A stretch of DNA of 15,903 bases from JASJHI01 sp965371355 (GCA_965371355.1 CBDUYD010000062.1:1-15903); one strand, 5' to 3'; positions 1-7,273 are shown, counted from the first letter of the stretch. A program made the numbers and translations. Notes: a model not told the origin generated them from the sequence alone.

Positions 1-295
1 TCCCGTCGAGCGAGGCGGGATCGGCCTCGAGCTGCGAGCCGAGCACCGGGAGGTCGTCGAGCGCGCCGTCGATGATCTCCTGCTGGAGTTCGGTGTTGTC
101 CTGGAGGAGCAGACCGAGGGCCGTCGTGGCCGCGAGGAGCAGCGGGAAGATCGTGAGGAAGAAGAAGAACGAGAGAAGCGATGCGTTGCGCCCGGAGAGG
201 TGACGTCGCCATCCGTCGAGCGTCTCGACGAGGACGTCGACCGCGCTGCTCTTGGTGCGCAGTTCGACGACACGTTCAGAGGTGGTCCAGGGCAT
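1..295 (-). CDS. YihY/virulence factor BrkB family membrane protein (N-terminal part)
   Basis: Translating from the ATG at 295 towards base 1 gives 98 residues beginning MPWTTSERVVELRTK. About residues 30-65 hold the typical family start: a short basic stretch (WRRHLSGRNASLLS), then a first membrane segment rich in Phe and Leu (FFFFLTIFPLLL) and the following LLLQDN motif. YihY/BrkB proteins are inner-membrane proteins with about six helices; BrkB was once misnamed a ribonuclease, and the biochemical role is unsettled. The rest of the gene lies beyond the left edge. The start overlaps the ung stop codon by one base (TGATG), so the two genes are very probably translated in a coupled way. The product family is fairly clear; the function is not. 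Confidence 0.8.
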   Translation of the reverse strand, partial: MPWTTSERVVELRTKSSAVDVLVETLDGWRRHLSGRNASLLSFFFFLTIFPLLLAATTALGLLLQDNTELQQEIIDGALDDLPVLGSQLEADPASLDG

Positions 296-969
296 CACAC
301 ATTCTCCTGCATGAGGGCCCAGTCAACCGGATCGCGACCTGCGGCGCGAAGTGCGTCGTTCGTCCGACTGAACGGGCGGCTCCCGAAGAACCCGTTGTTC
401 GCCGAGAACGGCGACGGGTGCGGTGACTCGATGATCGTGTGCCGGTCGCCGTCGATCAGTGCCTTCTTCCGTCTCGCGTAGTTGCCCCAGAGGATGAACA
501 CGACATGTTCGTCCTTCGCGGCCACGGCGCGGATCACCTCGTCGGTGAAGTCCTCCCATCCCTTGTTCTGGTGGGATGCGGCCGCACCGGCTCGGACGGT
601 GAGCGTGGCGTTGAGCAACAGGACGCCCTGCTCGGCCCATCGCCCGAGGTTCCCGTGTTCGGGTATCTGGAGGCCGAGGTCGTCGTGCAACTCCTTGTGG
701 ATGTTGACGAGCGACGGTGGCACGCGCACGCCGCGCGGGACCGAGAAGCTGAGCCCGTGCGCCTGGTTCGCACCGTGGTACGGATCCTGGCCGAGGATCA
801 GTACCTTCGTGTCGGCGCACGGAGTTCGGTGCAGCGCCGCGAACACGTCGTCGTGCGCCGGGTAGACGGTCGCTCGCGAACGCTCGGTCGCGACGAAGTC
901 CTGGAGCTCGATCCAGTACGGCTTGTCGAACTCGGCGCGGAGCAGTGGGTTCCAGTCTGTGGTCGGCAT
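295..969 (-). CDS. ung: Uracil-DNA glycosylase, family 1
   Basis: Removes uracil from DNA as the first step of base-excision repair in the cytoplasm. The 224-residue product has the normal family-1 length and all key motifs: the water-activating loop GQDPYHG (residues 60-66, catalytic Asp62, Tyr64), the uracil-pocket segment LLLNATLTV (Asn120) and the minor-groove loop HPSPFS (184-189, catalytic His184). The ATG at 969 is preceded by a purine-rich Shine-Dalgarno stretch (AAGAGAAG) about 7 bases upstream. The stop overlaps the start of the YihY-like gene by one base, forming a two-gene unit. It is divergent from the PLP-enzyme gene at 1031, sharing a gap of 61 bases. Confidence 0.97.
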   Translation of the reverse strand: MPTTDWNPLLRAEFDKPYWIELQDFVATERSRATVYPAHDDVFAALHRTPCADTKVLILGQDPYHGANQAHGLSFSVPRGVRVPPSLVNIHKELHDDLGLQIPEHGNLGRWAEQGVLLLNATLTVRAGAAASHQNKGWEDFTDEVIRAVAAKDEHVVFILWGNYARRKKALIDGDRHTIIESPHPSPFSANNGFFGSRPFSRTNDALRAAGRDPVDWALMQENV

Positions 970-986
970 GCGGGTACTTCTCTTAG

Positions 987-1010
987 CACCCGTCGTCCCA
1001 CCCGTCGTGA
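987..1010. repeat. 12-bp tandem duplication between ung and the PLP-enzyme gene
   Basis: CACCCGTCGTCC (987-998) is followed at once by CACCCGTCGTGA (999-1010); ten of twelve bases agree. It fills much of the 61-base divergent promoter region and lies just upstream of the TATCAT box of the rightward gene. It could be a replication-slippage product or a pair of regulator sites. Confidence 0.7.
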
Positions 1011-1018
1011 CGGTCGCG

Positions 1019-1031
1019 TATCATGCGGGAG
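1019..1031 (+). promoter_or_regulatory. Probable leaderless promoter (-10 TATCAT) of the PLP-enzyme gene
   Basis: TATCAT at 1019-1024 is followed by six bases and then the GTG at 1031, which starts the conserved part of the protein. This spacing places the transcription start on or next to the GTG, as in leaderless actinobacterial genes. There is no well-spaced Shine-Dalgarno sequence: the GGGA before the GTG directly abuts it. No convincing -35 box is seen. Confidence 0.5.
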
Positions 1032-2044
1032 TGTTCGATCACCTTCCGCGGTGCGAATTGGCGACGCTGCCGACGCCGCTCGAGCGAGGTCCGGTACTCG
1101 CCGGAGGTGGGCGCCTGTGGGTCAAGCGTGACGATCTGACCGGTCTCGGCGGAGGCGGCAACAAGGCACGCAAGCTCGAGTTCCTGTGCGGTGCCGCACT
1201 CTCCGACGGTGCTCGTTCGCTCGTCACCGTCGGCGCCGGCCAGTCGAACCACTGCCGGATGACCGCTGCAGCGGGCGCCCGCCTCGGGCTCGACGTGCAC
1301 CTCGTGCTGTCGGGGGATGCGGGCGACGGGCCGGCGACGGGCAACCAGCTGCTGTCGAAGATGTTCGGCGCACAGCTGCACTTCACCGGAACCGACCATG
1401 CGCACTGGGGCGAACTCGAGATCGCCCGCGAGGCGCTCACCGACGAACTGGCCGCCGAGGGACTCGCGCCCGCCTCGATCCCGATCGGCGGAAGCACGTC
1501 GGTCGGCGCCATCGGCTACGCGGTTGCCCTCGTCGAACTCGTCGACCAGTGCGATGCGGCGGGCATCGAGCCATCGGCGATCGTCTTCACATCGTCGACC
1601 GGCGGGACCCACGCCGGTCTGCTCGCCGGTCGCGCGTTGCTCTGCGCAGGCGGGCGATCGGTGCCCCGGATCGTTGCGATCGGGGTGGCCAAGGGGGTCA
1701 ACCTCGGGCATCCCGACGTCACATCGCTCGCGAATGAAGCGCTCTTGTCGATCGGCGCCGAGGTCACCGCCGGTGGCGTCGAGGTCAGCGCCGATGACGT
1801 CGAGGTCGATACCCGGTGGATGGGCGACGACTACGCCGTACCGACCTTCGCCGGAGACGAAGCGATCCGTTGGGCGGCAGAGACCGGAGGCTGGCTGATG
1901 GATCGCACATACAGCGGCAAGGGACTCTCGGGTCTGCTCGGTCTCGACCGCGAGGGTCGCTTCGAGGGGAGCGATGTCGTGTTCGTGCACACCGGTGGCT
2001 GGCCGGCGCTGTTCGCCGAGGGTGGCGTACCGACCGGGCTGTAG
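1031..2044 (+). CDS. PLP-dependent D-cysteine desulfhydrase / ACC deaminase family enzyme
   Basis: Fold-type II PLP enzyme of the ACC deaminase/D-cysteine desulfhydrase family; such enzymes eliminate H2S from D-cysteine or deaminate 1-aminocyclopropane-1-carboxylate. With the GTG at 1031 the product is 337 residues, the usual family length. Visible motifs are WVKRDDLTG (30-38), GGGNKARKLE with the predicted PLP lysine K45, the substrate-site GAGQSNHCR, and the phosphate-binding SSTGGTHAGL. The reading frame stays open back to base 923, but those extra residues lie inside ung on the other strand and resemble nothing in the family. The true substrate cannot be read from the sequence; D-cysteine desulfhydrase is the safer name. 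It is followed 10 bases later by the ROK gene. Confidence 0.88.
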   Translation: MFDHLPRCELATLPTPLERGPVLAGGGRLWVKRDDLTGLGGGGNKARKLEFLCGAALSDGARSLVTVGAGQSNHCRMTAAAGARLGLDVHLVLSGDAGDGPATGNQLLSKMFGAQLHFTGTDHAHWGELEIAREALTDELAAEGLAPASIPIGGSTSVGAIGYAVALVELVDQCDAAGIEPSAIVFTSSTGGTHAGLLAGRALLCAGGRSVPRIVAIGVAKGVNLGHPDVTSLANEALLSIGAEVTAGGVEVSADDVEVDTRWMGDDYAVPTFAGDEAIRWAAETGGWLMDRTYSGKGLSGLLGLDREGRFEGSDVVFVHTGGWPALFAEGGVPTGL

Positions 2045-2055
2045 CGTCCGCTCCA
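2042..2055 (+). promoter_or_regulatory. Possible leaderless promoter (TAGCGT) of the ROK gene, overlapping the previous stop codon
   Basis: TAGCGT at 2042-2047 contains the TAG stop of the PLP-enzyme gene and is separated by seven bases from the ATG at 2055. No Shine-Dalgarno sequence lies before this ATG. This matches the TAnnnT-plus-start arrangement seen at several other genes here, but the ROK gene could equally be co-transcribed with its upstream neighbour. Confidence 0.4.
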
Positions 2056-3188
2056 TGACGGGCGAACTCCTCGATGTCGACGAGCAGGGCCCCGACGCCA
2101 CCGACGTCGCCGTCCCGTCCGTCGGTCCTGACACCGCTGGCGTCGCGGAGCGGTCGCCCGGACCTTCGCGCCGATCGACGGACGCGATCCTGGCGGTCGA
2201 CATCGGGGCGACGCAGTTCCGCGCGGCCCTGGTCGACGCGAGGGGCGCGCTGATCGACCGGGCGTCGACGCTCGTGCCAATCGGGGAGGGTCCTGAGTCG
2301 CTCTACACCTCGTTGGCCGGTGTGGTCGACGAGATGAGCGGTGTCGCCGCCCGGCGGCAGGGTGTACGCGTGCGTGGAGTCGGCGTCGCGTGTGCGGGTC
2401 CGGTCGAGCGCGACCTCGAGGGGGTGTCGCCGCTCGGCATGTCGTGGCAGCGTTTCCCGATCCGATCGCGGCTGCGCGACCTCACCGGGCTGCCGGTGTT
2501 CGGCGACCTCGATGCGCGCGGGCTGGCGCTCGCGGAGGGCTGGCTCGGAGCTGCTCAGGGGCAAGCCGACTTCTGCTCGATCACGATCTCGACCACGATC
2601 GGAGGCGGGGTCGTGCTCGACAACGAACTACTCGATGGCGAGTCGGGCGCAGGTGGCCAGATCGGCCACATCATCGTCGAGCCGGGCGGTCGCCGCTGCA
2701 TCTGTGGTGCGCAGGGATGTCTCGAGGCCGAGGCATCGGGGCTGGCGGTCGAGGCGATCACCGGGCGCCCGCACAGTGAGCCGACCTACGAGATCATGCA
2801 GCGAACCGGGCGGCTGGTCGGGCGCGCCGCGGCGGCGGCCTGCAACGTGCTCGATCTGTCGCTGGTCGTCGTCGGCGGGACGGTGGCGGTCGATTTCGCG
2901 GCGACGTTCTTCCACGCCGCCCAGCTCAGCCTCGACGAACACGCCCGGCTGCCGTACAGCCGCGGCGCCCGGATCACGCCGTCGCGGCTCAGCGAGAGCG
3001 GACCACTGCTCGCCGCAGGCGCCCTCGGCTGGCGAGGCGTCCGCCGCTCGATCCGCGACATCGCCGTATCCAACCCCGACACCGACACCGACGCCGTATC
3101 CAACACCGATCCCGACCCCCAACTCCCCGCCGACCCCGACGCCGACCGCGCCGCGCTCCCACCCGTCGATCGAGCGAGATTCTCGTGA
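2055..3188 (+). CDS. ROK family protein (glucokinase-like sugar kinase) with extended tails
   Basis: ROK proteins are ATP-dependent sugar kinases (glucokinase, N-acetyl-sugar kinases) or sugar-responsive repressors. No helix-turn-helix precedes the kinase domain, so a kinase is more likely than a repressor. The kinase domain starts near residue 44 with LAVDIGAT (phosphate 1 motif) and has the VACAGPVERD segment. The base-type Asp153 lies in DLDAR, where most relatives have NDAN. The zinc-binding ROK signature runs from GQIGH (His205) through CICGAQGCLE (Cys215, 217, 222). The usual GTG(I/V)G loop is STTIG here. The 377-residue product carries an acidic N-terminal extension of about 43 residues and a C-terminal tail rich in Asp and Pro, both longer than in typical 300-320 residue members. 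Substrate unknown. Confidence 0.85.
   Translation: MTGELLDVDEQGPDATDVAVPSVGPDTAGVAERSPGPSRRSTDAILAVDIGATQFRAALVDARGALIDRASTLVPIGEGPESLYTSLAGVVDEMSGVAARRQGVRVRGVGVACAGPVERDLEGVSPLGMSWQRFPIRSRLRDLTGLPVFGDLDARGLALAEGWLGAAQGQADFCSITISTTIGGGVVLDNELLDGESGAGGQIGHIIVEPGGRRCICGAQGCLEAEASGLAVEAITGRPHSEPTYEIMQRTGRLVGRAAAAACNVLDLSLVVVGGTVAVDFAATFFHAAQLSLDEHARLPYSRGARITPSRLSESGPLLAAGALGWRGVRRSIRDIAVSNPDTDTDAVSNTDPDPQLPADPDADRAALPPVDRARFS
3062..3121 (+). repeat. 30-bp tandem repeat encoding the Asp/Pro/Thr tail of the ROK protein
   Basis: Two adjacent 30-bp units (3062-3091 and 3092-3121) each begin CGCCGTATCCAAC and agree at about 25 of 30 positions; within them smaller CCGACA-type hexamers recur. They encode the AVSNPDTDTD / AVSNTDPDPQ segments of a disordered C-terminal tail. 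As the unit is a multiple of three, duplication keeps the frame. Confidence 0.75.
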
Positions 3189-3224
3189 GGATCTTGCGCT
3201 CCAGGGGCGCAACATCCTCACGAG
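3182..3224. terminator. Long inverted repeat between convergent genes, probable bidirectional terminator
   Basis: Left arm CTCGTGAGGAT (3182-3192) and right arm ATCCTCACGAG (3214-3224) pair over 11 bp. After one C/C mismatch, TTGCGC (3194-3199) pairs with GCGCAA (3207-3212), leaving the loop TCCAGGG. The stop codon of the ROK gene lies inside the left arm, and the convergent DUF418-like gene ends at 3229. There is no clear T-run on either side, so it would work as a GC-rich hairpin rather than a classic intrinsic terminator. Confidence 0.75.
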
Positions 3225-3228
3225 CACG

Positions 3229-4335
3229 TCAGCCGCCGATCGCGCGGTAGAGGCGTTCGGCGGGGCCTACGCCGAAGCGACGGCTCCAGGTGACGGCGGC
3301 GATGATCCCGACGACCCAGAACGTCAGCGCGAACGTGAGCGCGAGGTCGAGTCCGGCGGGCCGGATCAATCCCCATTGGTTGACCGTGAACTCGTAGACG
3401 GCGACGTGCGCGAGGTAGAGCGTCAGCGTCATCTGTCCGGCGCGTTGGAGGGGATCGAGCGCGACGGTGAAACGTTCCGCCAGCCAGTCGATCACCGCGT
3501 ACGCGATCAGCGCGGTGCCCAGCGCGCTAGCGACGTAGACGGCGCCACGATCGTACGGGTTGCTCGACAAGAAGAGCGTCTGGAAGTTCGTCGTCGCCGC
3601 CGAGTTGACGATGTTGGCCAGCGCGACGAGCGCGAATCCACCCGCCAACGCCGCGGCGCGCCACCAGTCGGTGTCGAACGCCCTCGCCAGCAGCATCCCG
3701 CAGCACAGGAACACCAGCCACGGGAACAATGGGTGCGTGCCGTTGACGAACAGGTCGTACGCGTAGCCCTGGACCTCGTTACTGCTCGGGTCGGTGAGCC
3801 ATGCGGAGCTGTCGCCGGCCAGTTCCTGCTCCCAGCGCCACCATCGGATCGCCCACGCAGCGACGACGGCCCCGACGGCGATCGCGACGAGCCAGCCGCT
3901 GCGCAGCGTGAACATCAGCGCGGCGAGCACGAACATCGCGCCGTAGTAGGGGATGATCGTGCCCGGCCACACCTCCTCGAGCAGTAGCCCGCCGATGTAC
4001 AGGGCGAGGCCGCGCCGCACGAGCCGCCAACGCATCTCGTCGATGCCGCGTCCGGTGGCCCTGCACCTGTTGGTCATCAGGGTGACCCCGACGCCGGCGA
4101 CGAGCACGAACGTGGCGGCGAAACGCGTCGACATTGGTCCGGTCCACGGATCGAACAGTTCGGTCGCCCAGCCGCTCCCGCGATCGCCCCCCCGGATGAT
4201 CAGGTAGCCGTGGAAGTTCATCAGGATCACGCCGGTCAGGGCGAGCGCCCGTACGACGTCGGGTCCGGGCAGCCGGGGCTTCGATCCGGCGGCGACGGAC
4301 GTGAACGTCGGCTGGGCGACCGCCTTCACAGCCAT
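3229..4335 (-). CDS. DUF418/DUF1624-like polytopic membrane protein
   Basis: A 368-residue protein dominated by hydrophobic segments, roughly eight to ten transmembrane helices. The N-terminal segment RLPGPDVVRALALTGVILMN followed by FHGY resembles the start of heparan-alpha-glucosaminide N-acetyltransferase-like (DUF1624) and DUF418 proteins. The end (GQMTLTLYLAH, then RRFGVGPAERLYRAI) is typical of the DUF418 C-terminal half. These families are related to membrane acyltransferases, but catalysis is not established for most members. The ATG at 4335 lies 10 bases inside the upstream racemase-like gene, so translation is probably coupled. It is the last gene of the mycofactocin-linked operon; a role in acylating or exporting a sugar-bearing product is possible but only a guess. 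Confidence 0.75.
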   Translation of the reverse strand: MAVKAVAQPTFTSVAAGSKPRLPGPDVVRALALTGVILMNFHGYLIIRGGDRGSGWATELFDPWTGPMSTRFAATFVLVAGVGVTLMTNRCRATGRGIDEMRWRLVRRGLALYIGGLLLEEVWPGTIIPYYGAMFVLAALMFTLRSGWLVAIAVGAVVAAWAIRWWRWEQELAGDSSAWLTDPSSNEVQGYAYDLFVNGTHPLFPWLVFLCCGMLLARAFDTDWWRAAALAGGFALVALANIVNSAATTNFQTLFLSSNPYDRGAVYVASALGTALIAYAVIDWLAERFTVALDPLQRAGQMTLTLYLAHVAVYEFTVNQWGLIRPAGLDLALTFALTFWVVGIIAAVTWSRRFGVGPAERLYRAIGG

Positions 4336-5246
4336 CGGTACTCGTCGACCATGGTCATGTGCAGTGGGCGCTGGACGTCGACCCGGTCACCGGGTGCGGG
4401 CAGCGCCTCGCCCTCGGGGACGAAGAGCATCGACACGTGCATGTGAGGTGGCTCGAACAGCGCCAGCCGGCGTCGGTGGTGATGGAAAGGGCTTCGACCG
4501 TCGGCGAGCGGGCCGATCCCGTTGGCCGTTCCCGCTGCGACGATGAGCAGGTGGCCGTCACCGGGAGCGGGCGTGAGCCGGTAGCCAGCCCGCTCGCCGG
4601 CGCCGATCGGGCGGATATCGATCACGTCGGCGTCGAGGTGCAGCGCCGATTTGTCGCCGTGCCACAGCATCGTTCCGAGCCGGAGGCGGTATGCGTGCGT
4701 CGTCGGGAGCGACCGGTACGTGTCGGGGTCGAGATGGCTGACCCACACGGGAAGGTCGGGTGGGACATCCCGCGACGCCTCGACGACGTCGGCCGCGTGG
4801 TCGGTCATCGATCCGGCGAGCGGAGGGTGCACGCTGACGCCCTCGATCCGGAGGCCGGCTCGGCGGGCCGTCTCGATCAACTCGACCCCTCGACCGAATC
4901 GGTGCATCGTCGAGGCGAGCTTGACCAGCACGCGACCGCTCCAATCGCGCAACACCCCTATCTGCTCGACGCTGCCGACGGTCAGGATCGGTGACGTCGA
5001 GTCGGGCGCGGTCATCGTCGGGGTCAGCACGACACGATCGAGATCTCCGGGGATCGCGTCGAGTTCGTGGACGTTGCCGACCGCCACCGTGTCGGAGAAC
5101 TCCGAGGCGATCGATGTGAGTCGGGCGCGCCCGAACCCGTAGCCGTTGCCCTTGACGACCGGCACCAGCCCGTCGACCGACGCGGCCACCTGCGCGACCT
5201 GACTCCGCCACATCGTCGAGCGAATGGTGAGCCGCACCGTCACCAC
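4326..5246 (-). CDS. Alanine racemase-fold PLP protein, short form
   Basis: The 306-residue product matches fold-type III alanine racemase along most of its length. Visible equivalents are the PLP lysine K32 in VVKGNGYGFG (canonical VVKANAYGHG), R116 in TMHRFG (canonical GMGRLG), RLGTMLWHG (canonical RxGxxLYG) and the probable catalytic Tyr222 in GERAGYRLT. The ADG of the canonical GYADG reads ANG, the CMDQ segment reads HMHVSM, and the end lacks the usual SYRVPR region. Normal enzymes have 360-390 residues, so the C-terminal beta domain is shortened. It may be a racemase with another substrate or a non-catalytic PLP protein. There is no Shine-Dalgarno; two GTG codons (5246 and 5243) are possible starts. 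It lies 24 bases after mftF and overlaps the DUF418-like gene. Confidence 0.75.
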   Translation of the reverse strand: MVTVRLTIRSTMWRSQVAQVAASVDGLVPVVKGNGYGFGRARLTSIASEFSDTVAVGNVHELDAIPGDLDRVVLTPTMTAPDSTSPILTVGSVEQIGVLRDWSGRVLVKLASTMHRFGRGVELIETARRAGLRIEGVSVHPPLAGSMTDHAADVVEASRDVPPDLPVWVSHLDPDTYRSLPTTHAYRLRLGTMLWHGDKSALHLDADVIDIRPIGAGERAGYRLTPAPGDGHLLIVAAGTANGIGPLADGRSPFHHHRRRLALFEPPHMHVSMLFVPEGEALPAPGDRVDVQRPLHMTMVDEYRWL

Positions 5247-5256
5247 AGCGACCGTA
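5243..5256 (-). promoter_or_regulatory. Possible internal leaderless promoter before the racemase-like gene
   Basis: On the - strand TACGGT (5256-5251) lies four bases before the GTG at 5246 and seven bases before the next in-frame GTG at 5243. The absence of a Shine-Dalgarno sequence and the spacing fit a leaderless start at 5243. It could also be chance in this GC-rich gap. Confidence 0.35.
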
Positions 5257-5270
5257 GTGGCGCGGCCGGG

Positions 5271-6524
5271 TCAGCCGTGGGCGCGGCGCGATCTCCCCGG
5301 CCACGCCGAGATCGAAGGGACGATCGGTGCGGCCGTGCGGTGCCGCAACATGCCCTTCCACACGCCGACGCCGTAGGCGAGGTCGCGCAGCGCGGTCGTC
5401 GGCGAAACGGCGACCGACGCCAGCGCGATCCACCGGGCCCGCCGCGAACGCAGCGCGGCGAGCGCCACGATCGGCCACCACACACGTCGCACCGCGGCGG
5501 CCAGCTGCCGCGACGCGCCGATGTGGCCGGCGAGGGCCAGCCCGGCCGCCCGGCGGGCCGGCACATCGGGCAGCTTCAGCGGCAGGGCGGCGGCGCTGCC
5601 GAGCGCCAGCGCAGCGGCGGGCAGCCCGTGCCCGAGGGACGCGAGCGTCCACACGCCGGAGGTCCAGCCGTTGGTGCGCACCGGCGCGAGCTTGCCCGGA
5701 TGACGGATGGCGAGCGGCGCCGCCGAACTGCCGTAGTCGATCTGCTGCGCGAGCCGTTCGCGGAGCCCGGGCCGCGGCTCGTGCCACACCGTCACGGCCG
5801 GCTCGTAGCGACAGGCCCAGCCGGCCTCGTCGAGCCGCCAGACGAGGTCGACGTCCTCGCCGAACCGCAGCCCCTCGTCGAACCAGCCGATGTCATCGAG
5901 CGCGGCGACGCGCGCGATCACGGCGGCGGTCGGTACGTAGCTCACCCTGGTCCCCGCCCGGATGCGAGCGGGTTCGGCCCCCATGTCGAGGGCGGATCCG
6001 GGCTCGCCGAGCACCCGCGGCGCGACCAGCCCGACCGAGGGGTTCTCGAAGTGGGCCAGGAGCGGTCGCATCCAGGCTTGTGGTCCGCGACCGTCTCGAT
6101 CGACGTCGACGTCCGCGTCGACGAACGCGACGAAGTCGGTCCGCACCATCGAGCGAGCGGCATTGCGCGCCGCGGCGGGCCCACGATTGTCCTCGAGCCG
6201 CACGGCGGCACCAGCGATCGGTGGCTGCGAACCGTCGTCGACCGTGATCCGTCCGTCGGTGCGAGCGGTTCCGCCGAGCTGTGGCGTGACGACGGTGACC
6301 GTGTCCGATACCCGATCGGAGGGGAACTGCGGGCCGACGACCGGGTGGATCGCGCCGGCGTTCAGCATCCTCTCGGTGATCTTCGACACCCTCACCGGCC
6401 CGCCGCGCTCGATCGTGTCGACGACCTTTGTGCCGGCTTCTGTCAGACGGAAGATCGTCAGCGGCGAACCGGCGATCACGACGGGGCCGAACCGTTGCCA
6501 AGAGCCGTCGAGATCGAATCGCAC
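5271..6524 (-). CDS. mftF: Mycofactocin glycosyltransferase MftF (short N-terminal GT2 domain)
   Basis: MftF-type enzymes attach a beta-1,4-linked glucose chain to the mycofactocin precursor. The N-terminus has the family leader seen before the GT2 domain (VVIAGSPLTIFRL, then an LNAGAIHPVVGP segment). The GT2 core follows: VDDGS (95-99), RGPAAARNAA (114-123), the metal-binding DAD (136-138), and GEDVDLVWR (222-230) with EPAVTVWHE. Hydrophobic segments near 290-330 suggest membrane contact. I chose the GTG at 6524 because GGGAG lies eight bases upstream and homology starts there. The frame is open to a GTG at 6587, which would overlap mftE by 31 bases. At 417 residues it is shorter than the roughly 470-residue mycobacterial protein; most of the loss is between VTVVTPQ and the VDDGS motif. 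Confidence 0.88.
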   Translation of the reverse strand: MRFDLDGSWQRFGPVVIAGSPLTIFRLTEAGTKVVDTIERGGPVRVSKITERMLNAGAIHPVVGPQFPSDRVSDTVTVVTPQLGGTARTDGRITVDDGSQPPIAGAAVRLEDNRGPAAARNAARSMVRTDFVAFVDADVDVDRDGRGPQAWMRPLLAHFENPSVGLVAPRVLGEPGSALDMGAEPARIRAGTRVSYVPTAAVIARVAALDDIGWFDEGLRFGEDVDLVWRLDEAGWACRYEPAVTVWHEPRPGLRERLAQQIDYGSSAAPLAIRHPGKLAPVRTNGWTSGVWTLASLGHGLPAAALALGSAAALPLKLPDVPARRAAGLALAGHIGASRQLAAAVRRVWWPIVALAALRSRRARWIALASVAVSPTTALRDLAYGVGVWKGMLRHRTAAPIVPSISAWPGRSRRAHG

Positions 6525-6556
6525 CTGCTGATCTCCCGGACTTCGGACGGCGGCGA

Positions 6557-7273
6557 TCAAGCCGAAGGATCGATCGGTCGCCAACACTCGATCTCGTGTA
6601 CGAGATCGTCGACGAATCCGGTGATGAACCGTTCGCCCTCCCCGCCGGATGCGCCGGAGGGGTCGCCGAGCACACCGCTCTCACTGATCGGCCGAACGCC
6701 GCGCTCGCGGAGCTCGTCGAGCGTGGCGTCGACGCCCGGTTCCGCCAGTTCGAGCCGTACCAGGCCAGGGTCGATCGCCAGCATGAGCGACGTCTCGATG
6801 CGGCCCGCGTGCAGATCGGCCGCGCCGCCATCGGATCGCCGAGGCCACTTCGGCCACCAGGCCATCGCTTTGCGATCCTCGGATTCCAGCTTGGCGACCG
6901 CTGAGGAGATCGGCGCGTGGTTCCCGCCGTGTCCGTTGACGAACACCAGCCCGGCGGCCCAGTCGGCGCTGCGGCCCAACTCGACCATCAGGTGATGGGT
7001 GACCGACGTGCCGACCGAGAGGGTGCCGGGAAACCCGGCGTGTTCTCCGGAGGCGGAGACCGCGATCGTCGGACCGATCATCAGCCCCTCGGTGTGATGG
7101 GTCGCCCGCTCGACGATCTCCTCGGCGATCAGCGTGTCGGTGGAGATCGGGAGGTGTGGCCCGTGCTGTTCGGCCGACCCGACCGGGATCAGCAGTATCG
7201 GGGTCGGGGCCGACGCGTCAGAGGTCTCGACCAGTTCGTTGATCTCGGTCCAAGTGGCATCGCCCAGCCGCAT
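6557..7273 (-). CDS. mftE: Mycofactocin creatininase-family peptidase MftE
   Basis: MftE is the metal-dependent peptidase that cuts the modified C-terminal Val-Tyr dipeptide from the MftA peptide during mycofactocin maturation. Creatininase-family metal ligands are in place (numbering from the ATG at 7276): E36 and H38 in PVGSAEQHGPHLP, D47 in STDT, H116 in VNGHGGN, and E161 in DLHAGRIETS; the GEHAGFPGTLS segment is also typical of MftE. Two ATGs follow each other at 7276 and 7273. The GGAGG upstream is only two bases from the first and five from the second, so the second (238 residues) is preferred. It follows etfB by about 25 bases; mftF begins 33 bases downstream. Confidence 0.9.
   Translation of the reverse strand: MRLGDATWTEINELVETSDASAPTPILLIPVGSAEQHGPHLPISTDTLIAEEIVERATHHTEGLMIGPTIAVSASGEHAGFPGTLSVGTSVTHHLMVELGRSADWAAGLVFVNGHGGNHAPISSAVAKLESEDRKAMAWWPKWPRRSDGGAADLHAGRIETSLMLAIDPGLVRLELAEPGVDATLDELRERGVRPISESGVLGDPSGASGGEGERFITGFVDDLVHEIECWRPIDPSA

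Noticed and set aside
983..2203. A 406-codon - strand frame opposite the PLP-enzyme gene
   Set aside because: Composition and lack of motifs mark it as a shadow; the + strand gene has the full catalytic motif set.
2341..3987. A 548-codon open frame on the + strand crossing the ROK gene, the terminator hairpin and the DUF418-like gene
   Set aside because: It runs across a convergent gene boundary in another frame, is low complexity, and conflicts with two genes having clear family motifs.
5271..6587. mftF start at the GTG at 6587
   Set aside because: It would overlap mftE by 31 bases, has only a weak upstream Shine-Dalgarno sequence and adds residues without family similarity; the GTG at 6524 has GGGAG at a good distance.
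5067..6995. A 642-codon open frame on the + strand opposite mftF/mftE
   Set aside because: It is the antisense shadow of well-supported genes. High GC suppresses stop codons, and the translation is Arg/Pro/Gly/Asp-rich with no recognisable domain.
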